From Janthinobacterium sp. FW305-129 (lineage in GTDB: Bacteria > Pseudomonadota > Gammaproteobacteria > Burkholderiales > Burkholderiaceae_D): a stretch of DNA of 64,000 nt. This document shows positions 37,016 through 46,561 of this stretch, piece after piece. A model generated the notes under the pieces. The model saw nothing but the letters and a program-made list of their open reading frames with translations. It searched no databases and had not been told where the DNA came from. A program made the position numbers and the translations under genes. Numbering within the stretch: the first letter of the stretch is position 1; each line of letters opens with the position of its first letter. The DNA lies in the NCBI RefSeq assembly GCF_020858115.1, contig NZ_JACYMM010000004.1, forward strand, positions 372,001 to 436,000. The letters run 5' to 3'.

Positions 37016-39007
37016 TTAGTACACCACGGGCCGCAAGGCCGCCAGCAGCGCCGCTGCCTTGAACGCGGCCGCATCCTGCGTCCGCACCACGCCCAGATAA
37101 TACGTGTCTTCGCCGCCGTGCATGTTGACAAGGCGCAGCTGATGCGGCGCCAGGTGGGCGGCGATGGCGGCCAGGCCATCGGCCATCGCGTCGCCGTCTT
37201 CGCGCTCCGACCACGAAAAATCGCGCAGCGCGGGCAAGCCGATATGCTGGACTATGCGCGGCACTTCATCGACGGCTTTCCAGTCCAGGGTGGTGCCGTG
37301 GCCCAGCGTGTGGGCGGCCGTGGACCAGAGCAGGAAGAAACAGGCCGCTGCGGGCGTGTCTCCTTCGTATTCTTCTTCCGGGTCGTCCTCCGCCAGCTCG
37401 TCGAGCGTGATGTCGACGCAGCGCGCGGCCAGGTCCGCGTCGCCCTGCAAGAACAGGGCGGCCATGGTGCGCAACTGCGCGCGGTCGGCCTTTGCCAGGA
37501 TTTGCGCCGGCGTAAAGCTGCGGCGCCTGACGGGTTTTTTCTTGCTCAGGCCCATGGCTTCGCTCAACTGGGCCGTGATGGCCGCCTTGAAGTTTTCCAC
37601 GGTGTCGAACTGTTCCAGCAACTGGCCCGTGAAATCCATGCTCCAGGCCATGCCATCCTTGACGACATATAAAAAGTCGCTTTGCACGGCCACGCCGCGC
37701 AGATGGTGGGCGGGCGGATATAAAGGCACAAACGATTGTTTTCCGTCCAGGGTCAGCATGCAGGCGAGGCCTTGCGCATCGATGGCGAAGATCAGGTTCT
37801 TGCGCAGCCTGGGCGGCGATGACGTCGTGGCGCTATCGATGGCTTCGTACTGGCAGGGCGCCAGCAGCTCGCCCTGGCTATCGACCAGGCCAAACAGGAA
37901 GCGGCCATCGATGCGCTGGCTGACGATGGCGATCTTCTTTTTCGTGCCGAAGTCCTGCACGGAGCTGTAGGCGGGCGGCACCACCATCGCGCCCGCGGCG
38001 TCCAGCACACCGTGGACATTGCGCTCGTCCTGTTCGCCCGTCAGGCGCATGAAGTCGATATACCCATCGTCGCGCTGGCACAGGTTGTCCACGCCTTCGA
38101 TGAGCCGTGCGCCGTCCGGCAAGCGCCGGAGGCAGGTGGCGCCGTCCGGCGCAACCTGGTGGAGCAGGTGGGGGCTGATCACGTACAGGTCGCCGGGAGC
38201 GGGCGGCAGCACCACCGTGCCGTTCAGGTCCAGCACGCCGTGCGCATCGGGGGCGTCCGCCGTGGCAAAGGTGATCCAGCCATCGTCCGCGTAGTAGACG
38301 CCCAGGTCGACATAGCGCTGCGACAGCGGCACGATCCAGCGGCCATAGGGCGTGACCAGGCCGGTGACGTCCGGTTCGCCGGCGGCGCTCACTTCAAAGC
38401 ACAGCACATCCTCCTCCCACCCCACGATTTCCAGGCCCTGCAGGAACGGCACATCTTGCGTATCGAGTTCCTCGACATCGGCCAGTTGCGCATCGGCCGT
38501 GGCCGACCAGTAGCCGGTGGCGGGCGATGCGGCGCTGGCGGCCAGCAGGGGCGCCAGGGCGTCCCGGTCGCCGCGCTGCAGGGCAGAGTGCAGGGCGTTC
38601 GCCTCGGCGCGCAGGGCTTCGAGCCTGGCCGCGTAGTCCGGCGTGCAGATATCGTGGGGGATCAGTTGCACGCAATCGAGGATCAGCCACGCCTGGCCCC
38701 CTGCCAGCAGGGCGCTGATGCCGGCGCGCGCGACGATGGCGGCCGCGTCGCGCGGCCTGTCCATCAGGGCGGACAAGGCTTGCCAGCTCGCTTGCGCCTG
38801 CGCCATCGGCGCGGCCAGCACGCAGGGGCAGTCCTCGCCATCGCCGTAGATGGGCCAGGCGACGGCTTGCGTGCCGGCGCCGATGAGCAGCTTGAACAGC
38901 GCAGGGACGTCCAGCCGCCATTCGGCCAGGCCGGTGATCGTCTCGGTGTCGAAGCCGGCCTGGCCGGGTAAAAAGGCGGTGCTGAACAGCGCTGCGGTAT
39001 TGATCAT
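37016..39007 (-). CDS. WG-repeat-like protein with uncharacterised C-terminal domain
   Basis: The 663-residue protein has no signal peptide or membrane helix. Residues about 200-460 contain repeated strand pairs of the type GLVTPYGRWIVPLSQRYVDLG, GVLDLNGTVVLPP, GVLDAAGAMVVPPAYSSVQDFG and GLVDSQGELLAPCQYEAI, the pattern of WG beta-propeller repeats. The last 170 residues form a separate helical and acidic domain ending in RLVNMHGGEDTYYLGVVRTQDAAAFKAAALL, which I do not recognise. It is followed by a PoNi-type immunity gene 28 bases upstream on the same strand, so a protective or binding role is possible. It could also be a polyvalent binding scaffold. Confidence 0.6.
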   Translation of the reverse strand: MINTAALFSTAFLPGQAGFDTETITGLAEWRLDVPALFKLLIGAGTQAVAWPIYGDGEDCPCVLAAPMAQAQASWQALSALMDRPRDAAAIVARAGISALLAGGQAWLILDCVQLIPHDICTPDYAARLEALRAEANALHSALQRGDRDALAPLLAASAASPATGYWSATADAQLADVEELDTQDVPFLQGLEIVGWEEDVLCFEVSAAGEPDVTGLVTPYGRWIVPLSQRYVDLGVYYADDGWITFATADAPDAHGVLDLNGTVVLPPAPGDLYVISPHLLHQVAPDGATCLRRLPDGARLIEGVDNLCQRDDGYIDFMRLTGEQDERNVHGVLDAAGAMVVPPAYSSVQDFGTKKKIAIVSQRIDGRFLFGLVDSQGELLAPCQYEAIDSATTSSPPRLRKNLIFAIDAQGLACMLTLDGKQSFVPLYPPAHHLRGVAVQSDFLYVVKDGMAWSMDFTGQLLEQFDTVENFKAAITAQLSEAMGLSKKKPVRRRSFTPAQILAKADRAQLRTMAALFLQGDADLAARCVDITLDELAEDDPEEEYEGDTPAAACFFLLWSTAAHTLGHGTTLDWKAVDEVPRIVQHIGLPALRDFSWSEREDGDAMADGLAAIAAHLAPHQLRLVNMHGGEDTYYLGVVRTQDAAAFKAAALLAALRPVVY

Positions 39008-39035
39008 TGATATTTATCTAAAGTGAACGGGGGAT

Positions 39036-40442
39036 TCAGGGCGCTGGCGGCATGAGCCAATGCGCCAGCGCGCCGCGCTCCAGGCCCAGGTGTTTGGCCA
39101 CGGCGGCCGCCTCGAAGGCCCACAGGCCGTAGTAGCCGCCCAGGCCGTGCGCGCGCACATGGCCGTTGAACCAGTCTTCGCGCACCAGCGCGCCATGCCA
39201 GCTGGCCAGGTACTGTTGCAGGTGCCCGAGCTGCTGCGCCGGGTCGTCGGCGTCCAGGCACTCGAACAGGGCGGAATAGGGCTCGGCGAAATACCATTCG
39301 TCGACGGCGGGACGCTGCGGGTCGATCGCCGACAGCAGCGCCTCATACACGCCATCTTCGCCATCGAAAGCCGTTTGCAGGGCAGCCAGGCGGGCGGCCA
39401 GGTCGTGGCGGCCGAACAGCAGGGCGGCGCCCAGCAGCTGCAGGGTGCGCGCGTAATCGGTCAATTGTTCGAAATCAAAGGCGGGCAAGGCGTCGTCATC
39501 GTAGGCCTCGGCCAGGGCTGCGCGCGCCGCTTCGCAGGCGGCGACGGCCGCTGCCAGCGCCGTTTCCACGTCAGGCAGCGGCAGCCCGGCCGTGTAGCGC
39601 AGCGAGAATGCCTGATAAGCCGTGCTGGCGGCCGCGCAGGCCCAGTAGGCCGCGTCGCCACCGTCGTTTTCCGCCTGCGCCTGCGCGCGGACATAGGCAG
39701 CCAGCAGGGCGTCGAGATAGGCCAGGTTGCGCGCAAAATCAAATGGGGTGCCGGAAGGCAGGGGCGGCGCCTGGCGCGGCGCGTGGGGCCAGGGCGTGGA
39801 CGAAGGCGGGCACGCGGCCGCGCAATCGCGCTGGATGGCCCAGTCGGCGAAGATCTGCTGCAAATATGCCGCCGTCTCGTCGTCGTGGGCGATGGCGCCC
39901 GCGCCCACCAGGGTCGTGCCCAGCAGGGTGTAGCCGGGGAAGCGGCTGCTTTCGTAGGCGATGGTGGTGACGCTCTGGATGGCCTTGCCGTCGCTGAGGT
40001 CGCGCACGCGGAAATACACGTCGTCCCAGCCCGCCAGCGGCGGCGCCGGCGCTTCGTTCGGCAGGGTGCTCCAGCTGCCGTCGTCCTGTTCTTCATAGGC
40101 GTCGAGCAGCTCGTCGATGCCGCCGGGGCGGTCGATGCGGTTGTTGGCGTCGTACTGCAGCCCCAGTTCGGCCGCAAACGCGGCCGCGTGGCGGCCCTCG
40201 AAGACCAGGTACTGGGCGTTCATGGTGCAGGCCAGCAGGTCGGACTCCTGGCCCGCCACCTGCAGCGCCTGCGGCAGCCGGTACCAGTGGTGGCCGGGGA
40301 TGCCGGCCATGGGGCCGTTTTCGTCCGCCTGGGGATTGGCGCAGCGCAGCTGCTGCAGCCAGTTGTAGCGTTCGTGCCGCTCCGCTTCCGTGCCGCTGCC
40401 GCGGCCGGTCAATTCGTCAAACAGGGTATTCAACAACATCAT
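39036..40442 (-). CDS. PoNi-like (DUF1911-type) immunity protein
   Basis: The 468-residue protein begins with a helical, low-homology region and contains a globular segment (LAGWDDVYFRVRDLSDG). Its C-terminal 180 residues match the PoNi/DUF1911 layout: DYARTLQLLGAALLFGRHDLAARLAAL, EWYFAEPYSALFECLDADDPAQQLGHLQQYLASWH, and the family's conserved GGYYGLWAFEAAAVAKHLGL near the end. PoNi proteins neutralise PoNe DNases delivered by type VI secretion. No PoNe toxin or T6SS gene is in the window, so it looks like an orphan immunity gene or a domain reused for another task. It precedes the WG-repeat-like gene in transcription order. Confidence 0.65.
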   Translation of the reverse strand: MMLLNTLFDELTGRGSGTEAERHERYNWLQQLRCANPQADENGPMAGIPGHHWYRLPQALQVAGQESDLLACTMNAQYLVFEGRHAAAFAAELGLQYDANNRIDRPGGIDELLDAYEEQDDGSWSTLPNEAPAPPLAGWDDVYFRVRDLSDGKAIQSVTTIAYESSRFPGYTLLGTTLVGAGAIAHDDETAAYLQQIFADWAIQRDCAAACPPSSTPWPHAPRQAPPLPSGTPFDFARNLAYLDALLAAYVRAQAQAENDGGDAAYWACAAASTAYQAFSLRYTAGLPLPDVETALAAAVAACEAARAALAEAYDDDALPAFDFEQLTDYARTLQLLGAALLFGRHDLAARLAALQTAFDGEDGVYEALLSAIDPQRPAVDEWYFAEPYSALFECLDADDPAQQLGHLQQYLASWHGALVREDWFNGHVRAHGLGGYYGLWAFEAAAVAKHLGLERGALAHWLMPPAP

Positions 40443-40464
40443 GCATCTATCCTAAAGAAAGCGT

Positions 40465-41277
40465 TCATGCCGTTGCCGTTTGCGCAAACGCAAACAGCGC
40501 GTCGAGCACGGCGTCGGGCTGCTCGGCCATCAATTCGTGCCCGCTGTCGACCTGCACCACCGTGCCATGCGCGATGGCCGCCGTCAGCAAGCGGGTCGAT
40601 TTGGGCGGCGTCATCATGTCGCGCGCGCCGAAAATGAACAAAGTGGGGCAGTGTACCGAAGCGGCGGCGATTTCGCCGTTCGCGTAGGCATTGCAGGCAA
40701 AAAAATCCGTATGAAACACGTGATCGGGGTTGAGGGCGGCGATGCGCTGTTTCAGGCGCCGCGCGCCGCCCATGGCGTAGAAGCCGGGGCCGGGAAACGA
40801 CGGCTTTTGCGCGATCGACGAGTGCGACCAGATATTGACCATGTCAATGGCCGCCTGTTCGTCCTGCAGCGCCGTTTCCAGCAGCGCGGGCGAGACTTTC
40901 ATCGGGTAGGTGGAACCGAGCATGGCCAGGCGGCTGACGCGCTCCGGCGCCAGGAATGCCGCTTCCAGCGCGATCAATGAACCCATGCTGTGGCCGACGA
41001 GCATGGCCCTGGGCGCGCCGGCGGCGTCCAGCACGGCCAGTATCCAGCGCGCCAATTCCGCCACATTATCCTTTGCCGCGCCGCCGCTGCGGCCATGGCC
41101 CGGCAAGTCGACGGCCAGCACGTTCCAGCCGTGGTGGGCGAAATAGCGCGTCTGCAGGGCCCACACGCTATGGTCGTTCTGCGCGCCGTGGATGAAGACG
41201 GCCGTGGGCTGGTTCGGGTTGAATGGCTTGCCACCCGTGTAGCAATAGGCCGTGGTGTTCTCGATGGTGAATAACAT
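40465..41277 (-). CDS. Alpha/beta hydrolase
   Basis: The 270-residue protein has the FIHGAQNDHSVW oxyanion segment, the VDLPGHGRSGG turn, the nucleophile elbow GHSMGS, the acid in IFGARDMMTP and the catalytic His in VDSGHELMAE. It belongs to the fold-hydrolase group of esterases and C-C hydrolases; the substrate is unknown. Its start lies one base after the metY stop on the same strand, so both are probably in one message. Confidence 0.85.
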   Translation of the reverse strand: MLFTIENTTAYCYTGGKPFNPNQPTAVFIHGAQNDHSVWALQTRYFAHHGWNVLAVDLPGHGRSGGAAKDNVAELARWILAVLDAAGAPRAMLVGHSMGSLIALEAAFLAPERVSRLAMLGSTYPMKVSPALLETALQDEQAAIDMVNIWSHSSIAQKPSFPGPGFYAMGGARRLKQRIAALNPDHVFHTDFFACNAYANGEIAAASVHCPTLFIFGARDMMTPPKSTRLLTAAIAHGTVVQVDSGHELMAEQPDAVLDALFAFAQTATA

Positions 41278-41278
41278 G

Positions 41279-42589
41279 TCAGGCGCCTTTCTGCGACAGT
41301 TTCAGGCCACGGGCCAGGTCTTCGATCAAATCGTCGGCGTCTTCCAGGCCCACCGATAAACGCATGGTGCCTTGCGTGATGCCCGCCTGCGCCAGTTGGT
41401 CGTCGGGCACGCGGAAATGCGTGGTGGAGGCGGGGTGGATGACGAGCGACTTGGCGTCGCCCACATTGGCCAGGTGCGAAAAGATCTTCAGGCTGTCGAC
41501 GAATCGCTGGCCCGCCGCGCGGTCGCCGCGCAGGCGGAAGGTGAACACGCCGCCCGCGCCCTTCGGCAGCAGGGTTTTCGCCAGTTCATAGTCGGGGTGC
41601 GACGGCAGTTCGGGGTAGGACACGGATTCCACGGCCGGATTGGCCAGCAAAAAGTCGATGATTTTGCGCGTGTTGGCCACGTGGCGGTCCATGCGCAAGC
41701 CCAGGGTTTCGATGCCTTGCAGGATGGCGAAGGCGTTGTGCGGGCTCATGACGGCGCCGAAATCGCGCAAGCCTTCGCGCCGCGCGCGCAGTGCGAAGGG
41801 TGCCACCGTCGATTCCTCGGCGAAGACCATGCCGTGGAAACCGTCGTACGGCTCGCACAGTTCGGCGAAACGCCCCGTCTTGTCGTACGCCGCCTGCCAA
41901 TCAAAAGTGCCGCCATCGACGAGCAAGCCGCCGATGGCCGTGCCGTGCCCGCACAAAAACTTGGTGGCCGAGTGGAACACCAGGCCGGCGCCGTGCTCGA
42001 ACGGGCGCAGCAGATACGGCGTGGTAAACGTCGAATCGAGCATCAGCGGCAAGTGGTGCTCGTGCGCCAGCGCGGCAATCGTCGGGATATCGAGCACGTC
42101 GAGGCCGGGATTGCCCAGGGTTTCGGCGAACAGCACTTTCGTATTCGGGCCGATGGCGGCGCGCCACGCATCCACGTCGCGCGGGTCGACGAACGTCGTC
42201 TCGATGCCGAAGCGTTTTAATGTGTAGGCCAGCAGGTTGTGCGAGCCGCCGTACAGGGCGCGCGAAGCGACGATGTGCGAGCCGGCGCCGGCGATGGTCG
42301 ACAGGCCCAGGTGCATGGCGGCCTGGCCGCTGGCCGTGGCGATGCCGGCCACGCCCCCTTCGAGGGCGGCGATGCGCTCTTCCAGCACGGCGTTGGTGGG
42401 GTTCGAGATGCGCGAGTAGACGTGGCCGGCCCGCTCCATGTTGAACAGCGAAGCCGCGTGCTCCGAGCTCTTGAAGGCAAACGAGGACGTGAAATGGATG
42501 GGCGTGGCGCGCGCGCCCGTGGCCGGGTCGGGCGCGGCGCCCGCATGCAGGGATAAAGTGTCGAAACCGGGGTATTTCGGGCCGCTCAT
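41279..42589 (-). CDS. metY: O-acetylhomoserine sulfhydrylase
   Basis: The 436-residue enzyme has FDTLSLHAGAAPDPATGARATPIHFTSSF, VYSRISNPTNAVLEERIAALEGG, ASGQAAM and the Schiff-base lysine in FHSATKFLCGHGTAIGG, all typical of MetY in the Cys/Met-metabolism PLP family. It makes homocysteine from O-acetylhomoserine and sulfide. A GGAGACACC ribosome site sets the ATG at 42589; the longer ORF start at 42646 lacks one. The 296-base divergent gap to the oxygenase gene holds its promoter, but I see no clear riboswitch. Confidence 0.92.
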   Translation of the reverse strand: MSGPKYPGFDTLSLHAGAAPDPATGARATPIHFTSSFAFKSSEHAASLFNMERAGHVYSRISNPTNAVLEERIAALEGGVAGIATASGQAAMHLGLSTIAGAGSHIVASRALYGGSHNLLAYTLKRFGIETTFVDPRDVDAWRAAIGPNTKVLFAETLGNPGLDVLDIPTIAALAHEHHLPLMLDSTFTTPYLLRPFEHGAGLVFHSATKFLCGHGTAIGGLLVDGGTFDWQAAYDKTGRFAELCEPYDGFHGMVFAEESTVAPFALRARREGLRDFGAVMSPHNAFAILQGIETLGLRMDRHVANTRKIIDFLLANPAVESVSYPELPSHPDYELAKTLLPKGAGGVFTFRLRGDRAAGQRFVDSLKIFSHLANVGDAKSLVIHPASTTHFRVPDDQLAQAGITQGTMRLSVGLEDADDLIEDLARGLKLSQKGA

Positions 42590-42885
42590 GGTGTCTCCGC
42601 CAAGTTTTATAGTGGCAAGATCGTAACCTGATTTGCAGCGGAGCAAAAGGGCTCCTGTGCAGGGCGCATGGCGCCGTGCTGCCGGACGGTCAGGCTCAGC
42701 TGGCGTGTAACCTGAAGTGTAAAAAAAGTGACCGGCGCGGTGCGGCGGTGGTACGATATCGTATCAGCGATATTCGGGCTGTTTTACTTGTGCGCGTGCG
42801 CCGCGCCGCAGGGAAGGCTGCTACGTGCCAGCGAAATCCTGGGCTTCAGGCGAACTCTCATCGCATGTCCACCAGGAAAGATTTT

Positions 42886-43509
42886 ATGCCCGCAATATCG
42901 TTCGACGGCGCCCTTGCCGTACCCGGACCTTCCATCGTCGACGGCCTGTGCCACGCAGGCTGGCTCATGCAAGAGCATTTCATCTCCCCTGAACTGAGCC
43001 GCCAGCTGGCCGCCGAATGCGTGCAATCCATGCTCAGCGGCAAGATGAAGGGCGCCGGCGTGGGCAGCGGCCATGCGCCGCTGCTGCAGCCCGACATCCG
43101 CGGCGACCATATCGAATGGCTGGAAACGGGCAGGTCAAGCGCGTGCGACCGCTACCTGGCACACATGGAAGCGCTGCGCCTCGTGCTCAACCGCGAGCTG
43201 TTCCTGGGACTGGAAGAGTACGAAAGCCATTTCGCCCTGTACGCGCCGGGCGCCTTTTACCGGGCCCATCTGGATAGATTCCGCGACGACGACAAGCGCA
43301 CCGTGTCCGTCGTGCTGTACCTGAACGACGACTGGCTGCCCGGGCACGGCGGCGCGCTGCGTTTGCACCCGCATGACGGCGATCCGGTGGACATCTTGCC
43401 GCAGGCGGGCCGCATGGCCATGTTCCTGTCGGGCGAGATGCTGCACGAGGTGCTGCCGACGGCGCGCGAGCGCCTCTCGATCGCAGGATGGTTCCGCCGC
43501 CGGGGCTGA
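42886..43509 (+). CDS. 2-oxoglutarate/Fe(II) dioxygenase
   Basis: The 207-residue protein carries the Fe(II) ligands H128 and D130 in AHLDRF, H187 in EMLHEVLP and the 2-oxoglutarate-binding R196 in ERLSIAGWF. The core LYLNDDWLPGHGGALRLHPHDG is typical of the SM-20/prolyl-hydroxylase group. It probably hydroxylates a protein or small molecule. The ATG at 42886 follows AGGAAAG with good spacing; longer starts have none. It stands alone between metY and the CBS gene. Confidence 0.85.
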   Translation: MPAISFDGALAVPGPSIVDGLCHAGWLMQEHFISPELSRQLAAECVQSMLSGKMKGAGVGSGHAPLLQPDIRGDHIEWLETGRSSACDRYLAHMEALRLVLNRELFLGLEEYESHFALYAPGAFYRAHLDRFRDDDKRTVSVVLYLNDDWLPGHGGALRLHPHDGDPVDILPQAGRMAMFLSGEMLHEVLPTARERLSIAGWFRRRG

Positions 43510-43638
43510 TGAAAAGTTGCGCGCAATCCCCCCTCGATTTGATTGCGCGCAAGGCTGGATTTTTCCGCAGGCATAGGCTACAGTCGCAGTAAGGGCTAGA
43601 ATAACTAAAATACCAATCACGCGGACAGGACGGCCAAT

Positions 43639-44085
43639 ATGAAAGTATCTGAAATTCTCCAAGTCAAGGGCAATATCCTCTACACGGTCACGCCTGACCA
43701 GCCCCTGCTTGACGCGGCCAATACCATGGCTGAAAAAGACATCGGTTCGCTGGTGGTCATGGAATTTGGCGACCTGGTCGGCATGCTGACCTTCCGCGAG
43801 GTGCTCAACGCCTTGCATGAAAACGCGGGCCAGATCGGCGGCGGCACCGTGCGCAAGCACATGGATGACCACCCGATCACCGTCACCCCGGATACGGAAG
43901 TCAATGAAGTGCGCCGCATCATGCTGGAAAAGCATGCGCGCTACCTGCCCGTCATGAATGCCAAGACCCTGCTGGGCGTGATTTCCTTCTACGACGTGGC
44001 GCGCGCCGTGCTCGAAGCGCAAAGCTTTGAAAATCAGATGCTCAAAGCGTACATCCGCGACTGGCCGGCCGAAACAACCGACTGA
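43639..44085 (+). CDS. CBS-domain-pair protein
   Basis: The 148-residue protein consists of two CBS repeats (VTPDQPLLDAANTMAEKDIGSLVVMEFGDLVGMLTFREVL and VTPDTEVNEVRRIMLEKHARYLPVMNAKTLLGVISFYDVARAVL). Stand-alone CBS pairs bind adenine nucleotides and act as regulatory subunits, but the partner is unknown. A terminator follows at 44108-44133. Confidence 0.92.
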   Translation: MKVSEILQVKGNILYTVTPDQPLLDAANTMAEKDIGSLVVMEFGDLVGMLTFREVLNALHENAGQIGGGTVRKHMDDHPITVTPDTEVNEVRRIMLEKHARYLPVMNAKTLLGVISFYDVARAVLEAQSFENQMLKAYIRDWPAETTD

Positions 44086-44107
44086 GCCTCACCCATGCAG
44101 TAAAAAC

Positions 44108-44133
44108 AACGCCGGCAACTGCCGGCGTTTTGT
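44108..44133. terminator. Terminator between the CBS and response-regulator genes
   Basis: AACGCCGGC, an AACT loop and GCCGGCGTTTTGT form a 9-bp GC-rich stem, preceded by A5 and followed by T4. It can serve both convergent genes. Confidence 0.85.
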
Positions 44134-44156
44134 ATTGCAAAGGAGAAAGGCGTCGC

Positions 44157-46418
44157 CTACGCCGCCCCCTGCAGCGCCTCGTTGTTCAGCCAGCTGCCCA
44201 GCGCCGCTGCCGTCATGGGGCGGGCGAACAGAAAGCCTTGCGCCATGGGGCAGCCCAGCGATTGCAAGATCTGCGCTTGCCGCTCGTCTTCCACGCCTTC
44301 GGCGATCACGGCCAGGCCCAGGTTGCGGCCCAGCTGGATGACCATTTCGGCGATGCTGCTGCCGCGCGCGGAGCCCGTGATTTCGGTGACGAAGGCGCGG
44401 TCGATTTTCAGGCGGTCCACTTGCAGGCGCTGCAGGTAGGACAGCGACGAGAAGCCCGTGCCGAAGTCATCGATGGCGATGCTCACGCCCGTTTGCTTGA
44501 TCTGCCACAACATCTTGATCAATAAATCGGGCTCTTCCATGGCCATCGATTCCGTGATTTCCAGTTCGATGAATTCGGGCGGCGCCTGCGTCTCTTCCAG
44601 CGCGGCGCGCAGCATTTCCAGGAACAGCGGGTGGCGGAACTGCACTTGCGACACGTTGACGGACATGACGAAATTGCGGTGGCCCTGTTCGCGCAGCAGC
44701 ACCAGTTCGCGGCACGCCGTGCGCAGCACCCATTCACCGAGGTCGATGATGATGCCTGAATACTCGGCAATCGGGATGAAGCGGTCGGGCGAGATGAACT
44801 TGCCGTCCGGCGTCTGCCAGCGCAGCAGCGCTTCGGCGCCCACGGGGCGGCGCGTGGTCAGGTCGATCTGCGGTTGATACACGACAAACAGCTGGTCCTG
44901 GCTGAAGGCCGTGCGCAGCGCGTGCATCATGCGGACTCTTTCGCGGATTTCGATGCCCATGCTGCGCGAAAAATAGAAGTGCCCGGCCCGCTGCTGGCTT
45001 TTCGCCCGTTTCAGGGCGATATCGGCATCCTTCAGCGCGTCGGCGCCCGTGCCCGCATGTTCGCCCAGGCGCACCAGGCCCAGGGTGGCCGACAGCTGCA
45101 CATCCTGGCCGTCGATGCAGAACGGGGCCTGGAACAGGGCCAGGATATTGGCTGGATTGACTTGCGAGGAGTCGCCCAGCACACAGAAGATGTCGCCGCC
45201 CAGGCGCGCCACCGTCAGATGCGGCCCCAGCTGGGTTTGCAGGCGGCCCGCCACGGCGACGAGCAGCATGTCGCCGAACTGGTGCCCCAGCGCGTCGTTG
45301 GTTTCGGCAAAGTGGTCGAGGTCGACCAGCGACAGCGTGGCATCGTCGCGCGCCGGGCCGGCCAGGGTGGCGTCGAGGATTTCCACCAGGCGCGTGCGGT
45401 TCGGCAGCTTCGACAACTGGTCGTAAAAGGCGGCATTGTGCAGGTGCGATACCAGCTCGACGTTGTCCAGGCCCACGGCGACGTTGCTGCAGAACACTTC
45501 CAGCAAGCTTTCATCGATGGCCGAGAGGGGGCGCGGCAGCACCAGGTAGGCGGCCGCGTCGCGGCTGGCCTTGCCCGCGAAGTACAGGGTGGCGTAGTCG
45601 TGCGCGTACACGTTGCGCCGCTGCGCCAGCGTGTGCTCGATGGCCGCCATCACGCGGGGGTTTTGCAGGCCGCACAGGGCGCTGTGCGGCAGGCTGGAAA
45701 AGCTGCCCGTGCAGGCCGAGACGAGCAGCTCCTTGCTGCCATTGTCCTGCAAATCCTGCACGCACAGCACGCCGTCGGCGCGGATGCCCAGCAGGTCGGC
45801 GATCTGCGCCAGCACGCCGGCCGAGAAGTTCTGCACGCCGTGCAGCGCCATCAGCTGCGTGCTGGCGTGGACGATGCGGTCCAGGCCGCGCCGGCTGCTG
45901 CTGATCGAACGGATCTGCTCATACGAGCGGATTGCCGCCGTCACCGTGGTGAACAGCTTGATGCGCGTCAACTCGGACTTGGTCTTGTAGTCGTTGATGT
46001 CGAAATCGCGGATGGCGTCGATTTCCGGCGCATAGCCGGGCTGCCCCGTGCGCAGGATGATGCGCACATCCGTCATTTTCAGGGTTTCGCGGATATAGCG
46101 CACCAGATGCAGGCCCGCGTCGTCCTGCTCCATCACCACGTCGAGCAGGATGACGGCGATGTCGTCTTCATGCTTGAGCAGTTCGCGCGCCTGGCCGGCC
46201 GAATACGCATGCACGAATTCCAGCGGGCGGTGCTGCATTTCCAGGTTGCCCAGGGCGAAAGTGGTGGTGGAGTGGACGTCTTCATCGTCGTCGATGATCA
46301 TCACCCGCCAGACGCTGCGCGGTGCGACGGCCAGCGGCGCCGCTGGTTGCTCATCGAGGAATACCAGGTCGTCGTGATCGTCCTTGTTGGCGTCAAGGGG
46401 GATGATCGGTGCGGGCAT
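44157..46418 (-). CDS. Response regulator: REC - sensor - degenerate GGDEF - EAL
   Basis: The 753-residue protein has a receiver domain (VMIIDDDEDVHSTT, phospho-acceptor in ILLDVVMEQDDAG, conserved Lys in DYKTKSEL). A GAF-like DUF3369 region follows, then a GGDEF-type domain whose signature is GGDIF (407-411) rather than GGDEF, and an EAL domain with E529 in AEALLRW and DDFGTGFSSL. The lost Glu makes cyclase activity unlikely, while the EAL site looks complete, so it is probably a phosphorylation-controlled c-di-GMP phosphodiesterase. No histidine kinase is adjacent; the kinase must be elsewhere. Confidence 0.9.
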   Translation of the reverse strand: MPAPIIPLDANKDDHDDLVFLDEQPAAPLAVAPRSVWRVMIIDDDEDVHSTTTFALGNLEMQHRPLEFVHAYSAGQARELLKHEDDIAVILLDVVMEQDDAGLHLVRYIRETLKMTDVRIILRTGQPGYAPEIDAIRDFDINDYKTKSELTRIKLFTTVTAAIRSYEQIRSISSSRRGLDRIVHASTQLMALHGVQNFSAGVLAQIADLLGIRADGVLCVQDLQDNGSKELLVSACTGSFSSLPHSALCGLQNPRVMAAIEHTLAQRRNVYAHDYATLYFAGKASRDAAAYLVLPRPLSAIDESLLEVFCSNVAVGLDNVELVSHLHNAAFYDQLSKLPNRTRLVEILDATLAGPARDDATLSLVDLDHFAETNDALGHQFGDMLLVAVAGRLQTQLGPHLTVARLGGDIFCVLGDSSQVNPANILALFQAPFCIDGQDVQLSATLGLVRLGEHAGTGADALKDADIALKRAKSQQRAGHFYFSRSMGIEIRERVRMMHALRTAFSQDQLFVVYQPQIDLTTRRPVGAEALLRWQTPDGKFISPDRFIPIAEYSGIIIDLGEWVLRTACRELVLLREQGHRNFVMSVNVSQVQFRHPLFLEMLRAALEETQAPPEFIELEITESMAMEEPDLLIKMLWQIKQTGVSIAIDDFGTGFSSLSYLQRLQVDRLKIDRAFVTEITGSARGSSIAEMVIQLGRNLGLAVIAEGVEDERQAQILQSLGCPMAQGFLFARPMTAAALGSWLNNEALQGAA

Positions 46419-46453
46419 GTATAGCTTCTCCAGGATGACTCGATATTTTTTAC

Positions 46454-46561
46454 GAGCGCGTCAAAAAAGCCCATGGCGTTGTTGCGTTGCCCTTACCGTA
46501 CTTGTACTTGCGTACTGTCTTCGGCAACGACGCCTAGCCCTGGGCATTTTGTGACGTGCTC
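46454..46561. repeat. Palindromic repeat, same family as 12952-13052
   Basis: Left arm GAGCGCGTCAAAAAAGCCC and right arm GGGCATTTTGTGACGTGCTC are inverted copies with small gaps. The centre contains GCCCATGGCG and CGTACTGTCTTCGG, shared with the copy after terD. It lies upstream of the response-regulator gene. Confidence 0.7.
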
